This document shows, piece after piece, positions 57,847 to 64,000 of a stretch of 64,000 bases of DNA; positions within the stretch are counted from its first letter, which is position 1; each line of letters opens with the position of its first letter. The stretch is from positions 132,210 to 196,209 of the forward strand of contig NW_004457654.1 in assembly GCF_000313135.1 (NCBI RefSeq). The letters run 5' to 3'. The translations under genes and the position numbers were made by a program. The notes under the pieces are model-generated. The model made no database searches, was not told the DNA's origin, and saw only the letters and a program-made list of their open reading frames with translations. This DNA comes from Acanthamoeba castellanii str. Neff. Lineage: Eukaryota; Discosea; Longamoebia; Acanthamoebidae.

Positions 57847-60307
57847 ATGAGTGCAAGAGGAGTGGTCAAGTGGGTACGGTGCACGTTCGCCCTCGATGTT
57901 CGTTCGTTGGCGCTGTGGCGGGTCACATCGGCTGTGCTACTGCTCGCCGACGTGGCCTGGCGTGCGCGGGACGGCGACGTCTACGCCCTGCTCACGGACT
58001 GGGGCGTGTGGCCGGCCGCCCACGCGACCCAGTGGAACGCCTACATCGTGAGCCTGCACTTTGCCAGCGGCACGCCCGCCTTCCAGGCCCTCATGCTGTG
58101 TCTCTCTGCAGCCTGCTCCCTGTGCCTGCTGGTCGGCTATCGTACCCGCCTGGCCTCCTTCTTCTCATGGGCTCTCCTCACCTCCCTCCACAACCGCAAC
58201 CAAATGGTATCTATCTCAGCCTCCCCCCTCCCTCGCCCGTGACCCAGTCTTCGTTCTTTTTTTTTTTTTCACTCGTCGCTTCGTTCTTTTTTGTGGTCGC
58301 ATGTGAACAGACACAAAACGCGGGCGACGAGTACTTCAGACTGTTGCTGCTGTGTTCAGTCTTCCTTCCGCTCGGCTCTTGTTTCTCGGTGGACTCGGCG
58401 CTCGACCTCGCACCCGAGTCGCCAACGCGAGCGCCACCCTACGACGACAAGGCCCACAAGAAGACAAATGCGCCTAGCGCGGCATCGCCCAGATACCGCT
58501 TCCTCTCGGGCTGGACCTTCGCATTCATGTTCCAGGTGCTGATCCTCTACGTGTGCACGGCGCTCCTCAAGACCGGCGAGGCCTGGTGGAACGGCCAGGC
58601 CGTCTACTACGCCCTCTCGCTGGACGTGTACGCCACGCGCCTGGGCCTCTTCATCCGCCAGTTCCCGTTCCTCACCGCACTCTTGACCTGGGGCACCATC
58701 TCCTTCGAGGTACTCAGATCATCGAGCCCGTGGTGGTGATGGTGGTGTTGGTGGTGGTGGTGGTGGTGGTGGTCTCATCACCTTGCACGCCGTGGCTCGG
58801 TAGTGGATTGGTCCGATGCTTCTGGTCTTTCCGGTTCACTCCGAGCTGGTGAGACTGCTGGCTGTGGTGGGCTTCTGCTTGCTCCACCTGGGCTTTGGGA
58901 GCTGCCTCACCCTGGGCCTGTTCATGTGGATCCCTCAGGTGCGACCACCCAGCCTTCTCTCCATCCCTCATTGATCACTCACCCGTCATCACAGGCGGCC
59001 ATGTGCGCCCTGCTACCTCCGCTGTTCTGGGACCACGTCATGCACCGCCTGCAAACCCCCGCCCGGCGCGGACTTCGCATCTACTACGCAGATGAGGTAA
59101 CCGCCCTCGTGCACACGCATCACCGCACGCACACGCACCACCGCACACGCACTAACAGGAGATCAATCCTGCCGGAACCCAGGCTCTGCTGTTTGTGCGG
59201 ATCATGTGCACATTCTTCCTGCTGCCCGGGACGAAGGTGTGTTCCCTCGGCCACACGGCACTGGCCGCAGCCCGAGCCGATGGGAGTGAAGTCAACGAGG
59301 AAGAGCTCGGCCCTAGGGATGTAGAGGACCAGACCAACGCCCGGGGCGCGTCGTGGGACCGCGGCCAGCAGTGGCTGGTCGCGGTGAACCACCGGGGCGA
59401 GGTCACCCGGGGCCGCGAGGCCGTGCTCTGCATCCTCGCGCGCTCACCTCTCCTCTTTGCCCTGCCCCCGATCGTGCGGCTGCTACGTCGCCTGCTGGCG
59501 CAGTTGGGCTGTTGTCCGACCACCAGCCACCAGCGACGGAGCGGTGGAGCGTTGAGGCCGGCGCTGCGGGTGCCGTGGCGCAGGAACAAGTGGCGCAGGA
59601 ACTACACCGGGTGGCGCCAGCACTGCCTGGCGGTCCTGTTCGTGCTCTTCACTCTCAACTGGAACGCGGCGCTCGAACCCGGCAGAGCCTACTTCGACGG
59701 GCCGCTCGTGCAGATCGTCGGCAGCGTCCTTCGGTTGGACCAGTTCTGGGGCATGTTCGCGCCCTTCCCCCTCATCGAAGACGGATGGTACCAGACTACA
59801 CCGTGTGTGTGTGCGTGTGCGTGTGCGGTCGCTTGCTAACCCTTTGAGTGGTCGGCCCCAAAGGTGGGTGTTTCCGGGAACGCTGAAGGACGGTACGCGT
59901 GTGGACCTGACCAGGTATCTCTTCACGGGCTTCCGCCTGACCGGCGACGAGACGGGCGACCTGATCTCGCTCGCCAAGCCGGATATCGCGTCCGACTTCT
60001 ACCCCTCCCAGCGGTGGTCCAAGCTCTTCGACAACCTGCGCCCCGACTCGGCCGATCTGCTGCGACTCGGGTACGCGCCTCTCTCTCTCTCTCTGTGTGT
60101 TGTCGTGTGGTCGGCATTTGCTGACCTCGAGAGATGTCATTGCGCAGGTTCGGGCGTTACATCTGCCGCGAGTGGAACCTGCACGCGGGCAACCCGCCGG
60201 AGAAGCGGCTGGTGCGCTTCGACATGGACTACATGGCCGAGCTCACCCTCCCCGATCAGCGCACCGCTCCCATCGAGCGGCTCACTCTCTGGCGACACCT
60301 GTGTTGA
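57847..60307 (+). CDS. HTTM-domain multipass membrane protein (vitamin K carboxylase-like)
   Basis: Exons: 57847-58206, 58311-58709, 58804-58938, 58995-59096, 59159-59787, 59864-60070, 60148-60307; 663 residues. The first 230 residues show the HTTM pattern: LALWRVTSAVLLLADV, a GVWPA turn, helices around SLCLLVGYRTRLASFFSW, LLTSLHNRN, the GDEYFRLLLLCSVFLPLG stretch, and SGWTFAFMFQVLILYVCTALLKTG with the WW pair just after. Three or four more helices and a soluble C-terminal part follow. HTTM is shared by vitamin K-dependent gamma-carboxylase and various transporter-like proteins. No carboxylase active-site block is evident, so I call only the fold. Substrate unknown. Confidence 0.75.
58739..58777 (+). 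repeat. Intronic (TGG)n tract
   Basis: A TGG/TGT-rich stretch inside the second intron of the HTTM gene. Confidence 0.75.
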
Positions 60308-60349
60308 AAAGAACCACCACCTACGCCTAGGGATCTTAGCGGGGTGTTC

Positions 60350-61775
60350 TTAGAAAGAGGTACTGCTGCTCGATGTGGGCGCCTGGGGCACGGTCAAGGG
60401 GAATCGCCCGGCGTGCGCGTCCCGCCAGAGCGCGAACAGCGGCTCGTAGGGCGTGTTGTCTTCAAAGTCCTTCTCCTTCCACTCGGCAGGCGTCTGCCAC
60501 GGCTTGCCTCCTAAAGCAGTTGGACGTGTGTCGTGTGTCGTGTGGGCGTGTGTGCGTGTGTGCCGTGTGTGTCGTGTGTCGACGAGTTCGGGTTCATCAG
60601 CTGAAGCCAAACTAGTGACCACCGATGAGGCTGGTGGGGTTACCGGTGTAGTGGATGATCTTGATCTTGTCGACCTCCCACAGGTCTGGTCGGTAGAGGA
60701 AGCACCGCTTCATCATGTTGAAGTAGTGCGGCACCTGGTTCCACTTGCCGCCCTTGAAGAAGTCGTTCAGCAGGCTTTGGTCGGCCTACACACATCGAGT
60801 ACGGTGTGAGCACTCAATCAAACCGCACCTCACCTCACCTCACCGTCCGTTGGGGTTCCCAGGCGTACCCAGCTCCAGGCCTTGTCGTAGTGCGCGTAGT
60901 GATCGAGGAACTGTCGATGCAGCCCCTCGTCGCGATCAACCACGAACAGACCTGCATTCACTCTCGATGAGCAATGAATGGTGGTGGTGGTGGTGGTGGT
61001 GGTGGTGGTGGTGGTGGTGGTGTCGCACCCACCCGCATTGAAGCTGGAGTCGGAGAACTTGCTCAGGTTCTCGCCTCGGCGGCTCTTCTTCAGCTGGAAG
61101 TTGGGCGCCGCTGCGAAGGACGGATAAGAGAAGAGTTCATCGACGTCCTGTGACGATGAATGATGATAATGCACCGGCGTCAGATCAGGCCGAATCGTGC
61201 CACCAGGCACCATCACACGCGCGTACCCCCACGACGAGCATGTCGGCATCCAAGTAGACAAACTTTGTGTAGTTCTTCAACTCGAACATCCTGCATACAT
61301 ACAAACAGAGGCCAACATCATCAGCAACACTCCGAGGCGCACGTCAAACACTCCCGCAGCGACACAACAACACGCGCACGAGCACAAGGCTGGGCGCGCA
61401 CCTGAACTTGGTGAAGCAGTCCAAGTGACTGGGGTCGAATGGGGTGGCGCCCTCTGGTGGCGGCACCCGCTCAACGGGCACCACTCGAATGTCGCTGCCC
61501 ACCGCCTCCAGCTCTGAGACGCAGCCACCACCCACGAGTGGTGGTCAGGCAATATATGATGCCGGCGGTGGTAAAGATGGGAGGGGGGAGGGAAGAGGCT
61601 TACCGAGGCGCTGGTGCTCGGGGATGTCGCCGGGGGTGGTGAGCACGAGCAGCTCCCTCGCGGAGAACTGGCGAAGCGAGCGGGCGAGCGCCACCACGCC
61701 CGGGTAGTACGACCGACTGCTCAGCAGCGTCACGAATGCTTCGCGACCACCAGCGGACTGGCGCTCCACCTCCAT
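60350..61775 (-). CDS. Cytosolic glycosyltransferase family 8 (glycogenin/Gat1-like)
   Basis: Exons (minus): 61604-61775, 61402-61513, 61228-61291, 61033-61147, 60869-60951, 60644-60785, 60350-60510; 849 nt, 282 residues. No signal peptide or membrane helix, so cytosolic. The GT8 fold is clear: FVTLLSSRSYYPGVVALARSLR (N-terminal strand and helix), KFVYLDADMLVV with the DxD metal site, SSFNAGLFVV, ADQSLLNDFF, HYFNMMKR, and the C-terminal IIHYTGGKPW element typical of glycogenin and its relatives. The length fits the bare catalytic domain. Glycogenin self-glucosylates to prime glycogen; cytosolic GT8 relatives include the Skp1 galactosyltransferase Gat1 of apicomplexans. Which job applies cannot be told from sequence. 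Confidence 0.88.
60979..61022 (-). repeat. Intronic (GGT)n/(ACC)n microsatellite
   Basis: About 14 near-perfect GGT triplets on the plus strand in an intron of the GT8 gene. Confidence 0.9.
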
Positions 61776-61880
61776 CTTCTTCTGTCGACCACAAACCTGT
61801 TGACTTTGCTGATTACTGTTCGAGGAAAGAAGCGAAAAGAAAGGGCAAGATTGGGCTGTTGAAAAGAGATTGAGAACAAG
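61776..61880. promoter_or_regulatory. Compact divergent promoter (105 bp)
   Basis: The only DNA between the start codons of the GT8 enzyme (minus) and the F-box protein (plus). No known element recognised. Co-regulation is inference. Confidence 0.5.
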
Positions 61881-63648
61881 ATGGGCAACACGCTGGCAGT
61901 GTGTGGTCATCTCCTGAATGATCTGTACCCGCACATATTCTCGTACCTGTCGCCTCGGGACCTGGTGTCCGTGACCCTGACCTCCAAGCGATTCCAGCAC
62001 CAAGTCAGCGATGAGGTACGTCACCTCCATTGATTCATTGATTCGATTTTACGAGGTGGGGGGCAGTGCAGCCAGCATAGTGCCGAGGCCTTACGTTCGT
62101 GGCCCTCTTGGCGGTGCAGGTGTGGAAGGAGCTTTGTCGCCGAGACTTTGGTACCCTGCTGGAGGCACACCGGCAGGCGCTACGCAGCAGCGCGGCCACC
62201 TCGTCCAGCGGAGCTGAGCCGATGGATGAAGAAGACGGTGGCAAGAAAGAGCAGAAGGAGAAGGACCAGAATAAAGGAGCAGCACTGGAAGATGAAGAGG
62301 ACGTGGAAGCGGGGTCTTCGTCCCTCTTCCGTAAGGTGCTGGTCACGGGCCTGGCCCTCAGGCTCGGTCGCGGCCTCGCGCAGAGAGGGAAAAAGGACCA
62401 GGCAGACGACGACGACCAGCAGCAACCTCATCATCATCATCTTCATGTAGACGAGGAGAAGTCCTACAAGGAGCTCTACCGCACGTGGGCGTCCAGGGTG
62501 CTGATCGTCTACCACGTCTACTCCAACGATCAAGCCGAGCAGGACGTGGAGCGCGTTCTTCGACTCGAAGGCATCGAAGGCAAGTACCACTCGCGTGTGC
62601 GGTGTGTGCGGTGTGTCTCACGATCGGGCCTTCTTCCTACCTAGCGACGTCACTGGTGCGTACCAACGGCGGCGTGGTCGACAAGGCGGCAGAGAGCGCG
62701 AGGCTCAAGGAGCAGCTCGCCAGTGCGCTCCCGCACCACAGCACCGTGCTGTACATTTCCAACGGCGGCGTGAGCAGCCAATTCCAGGCCACCATCGGTA
62801 CATACAGCATTCACCGATCGCGGCGGCGGCAGTGGCGGCGCTGATGATGGTGGTGGTGTCGATGATCGAACAGGCGACGCGTTGGCGGACTTTGTCGAAC
62901 GGGGCGGCGCAGTGCTCATCTTCCCCTTCGCCACGGCCACGGAGCGGCTGCTGGGCCGATGGGACGAACTGGTTCGTATGCCACACGCGACATGGCGAAG
63001 GGGAAGATTGATATCTCACCCTCTCTCTCACTCTCTCTCTACTCCTTCAACCACCCTCTGCAGGGCTGCAACCCCATGCTCTCCGAAGCGCAGACGTCGA
63101 TGCCCAGCTCGCTTCGTCGGCCGCCGCTCTGCCCAGACCATCCGCTGTTCAAGAATGTGGGCAACGTCACCGCCAGCTACCGCGGTACGCCCCCACTCTG
63201 CGCCCATCGGCGTCAATCCTTTGGCTCAAGGTCAACGCCGACTCTCGCCACACAGGCACGGGACTCCCGGCCCCCTCGGCGAAGGCGCTCGCCTACTACG
63301 AGGACGGCAACCTGTTCGCGGCCGAGTTGAATGTACGCTTAGCTGTCGCGCAGCACGCACAACGACAACTAATCAGTTAAACTTGGCGGAGGCCAGGTTG
63401 GTGCGGGTCTGGTGCTGGCGGTCAATTTGTTCCCTCCGTCGTGCCCGGAGGGGACCCAAGGTGGCAGGTACTGCGTTATTGTCGTTGTTGTTCGCAAGGC
63501 ACACAACTGCAGGCGCGCGCGGCTTTGCTCACGCGCGCACCGCACACGCAGGGACGGTGGATGGAGAGCGGAAGAGGGCAACGACGTGCCTCGGGTACTT
63601 CGCAATGCGGTCCGCTACGCCATGGCCACTCGGAAGAGAGGCGTGTGA
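61881..63648 (+). CDS. F-box protein with C-terminal glutamine-amidotransferase-like domain
   Basis: Exons: 61881-62015, 62120-62579, 62645-62797, 62874-62971, 63064-63184, 63256-63332, 63397-63467, 63552-63648; 1,212 nt, 403 residues. The protein begins MGNTLAV; Gly2 with a Thr at position 4 could allow N-myristoylation. An F-box follows (LYPHIFSYLSPRDLVSVTLTSKRF...VWKELCRRDF; about 13-60). A charged, low-complexity insert with a His run (about 75-145) comes next. The rest looks like a class I glutamine-amidotransferase-like or ThuA-type fold: VLYISNGG, FVERGGAVLIFPF, HPLFKNV, LVLAVNLFPPS, and a closing RVLRNAVRYA helix. No catalytic Cys-His pair is obvious, so it is likely a binding domain. 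The intron 62580-62644 is GC-AG. Confidence 0.72.
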
Positions 63649-63811
63649 CCAAGATGAAGGAGGTGCTGGTTTGCTTGGCTTGGCTGTAGGAAATGCGGGA
63701 AGTAGTATGTAAGGAGTAAAATGGTAATGTATTTTGATACTCAACAGAGGTAATGTAAAACGACATTGATCGTAAGGGAGTCTCTGAGACTCTTTGCCTG
63801 CACTAGAAGGC

Positions 63812-64000
63812 CTAGTGGGCATGACCCTCTTCTTCCTCTTCTTCATGATCACCATCATCGTCATCATGGCCGTCGTCTTCTCCATGGTCGTCCTCTTCCT
63901 CGTCCTCATGGGTGTGGCCGTCAGTGTAGTGGCCGTTGTGTCCGCCGGGGGGCGGAGGAGGCGGGGAGCCGTCCCTGGGCAGCACCACGAGCGGGCGCAT
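63812..64000 (-). CDS. C-terminal exon of an acidic, His-rich protein, 5' end beyond window
   Basis: Open to the right edge. It ends HEEEEEEGHAH then TAG (63812-63814). The last 45 residues are His, Asp, Glu and Gly, preceded by a Pro run (SPPPPPPGGHNGHY). Such His/Asp repeats are common in metal-binding or disordered tails. Nothing else can be told. An ATG at the very edge is coincidental. Confidence 0.5.
   Translation of the reverse strand: MRPLVVLPRDGSPPPPPPGGHNGHYTDGHTHEDEEEDDHGEDDGHDDDDGDHEEEEEEGHAH

Noticed and set aside
1..64000. tRNA genes, rRNA, transposons or giant-virus inserts
   Set aside because: I looked for cloverleaf-like boxes, terminal repeats, transposase or reverse-transcriptase motifs and long intron-free AT-rich blocks, and saw none I could support.

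Overview
The window looks like nuclear DNA of a free-living amoeba, most likely Acanthamoeba or a close relative. The reasons are GC-rich coding sequence, very dense short introns (mostly 50-100 nt, donors GTACGT, GTGCGT or GTAAGT), near-zero spacing between genes on both strands, an SH2-domain tyrosine-kinase-like kinase, and F-box and HTTM-type proteins. The organism call is inference. I built 24 gene models by joining exons in frame, and nearly every model closes in frame from ATG to stop. I saw no tRNA, rRNA, CRISPR array, transposon or viral insert.

Layout. 1-3418 (-) holds the 3' part-truncated gene for a tandem pseudokinase-kinase. 3695-8048 (+) is MSH4 in 31 exons. 8111-9978 (-) is a membrane-anchored sphingosine kinase, divergent from a secreted SGNH/CE2-type esterase at 10068-11662 (+). 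12011-15854 (+) holds two membrane proteins. 15998-22053 (-) is a P4-ATPase lipid flippase. 22195-23820 (-) is an NPPW methyltransferase, divergent by 82 bp from a gene at 23903-26255 (+) that resembles the animal meiosis factor M1AP. 27094-37251 (-) is a 2,743-residue CLU-TPR-LRR protein. 37868-42801 (-) is the GPI inositol-deacylase PGAP1. 43229-44670 (-) is mitochondrial 3-hydroxyisobutyrate dehydrogenase, divergent from a V-ATPase accessory subunit (44888-46168, +). 46793-49735 (+) is an SH2-domain kinase. 50625-55800 holds a nuclear-looking basic protein, two unknown genes and a small secreted protein. 55965-57688 (-) is an F-box/Arf-GTPase fusion, divergent from an HTTM multipass protein (57847-60307, +). 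60350-61775 (-) is a cytosolic GT8 glycosyltransferase, divergent by 105 bp from an F-box protein with a C-terminal amidotransferase-like fold (61881-63648, +). 63812-64000 (-) is the acidic, His-rich tail of a gene that leaves the window.

Functional themes. MSH4 and the M1AP-like gene both point to the class I meiotic crossover pathway, in an organism where sex has rarely been seen. Sphingosine kinase, the P4 flippase, PGAP1 and the V-ATPase accessory subunit form a membrane-lipid and secretory group. The two F-box genes and the GT8 enzyme suggest an SCF/Skp1 theme.

The most unusual items are the M1AP-like gene, the CLU-TPR-LRR giant, the F-box/Arf fusion, the pseudokinase-kinase tandem, and a run of GC-AG introns that frame continuity forces in three genes.
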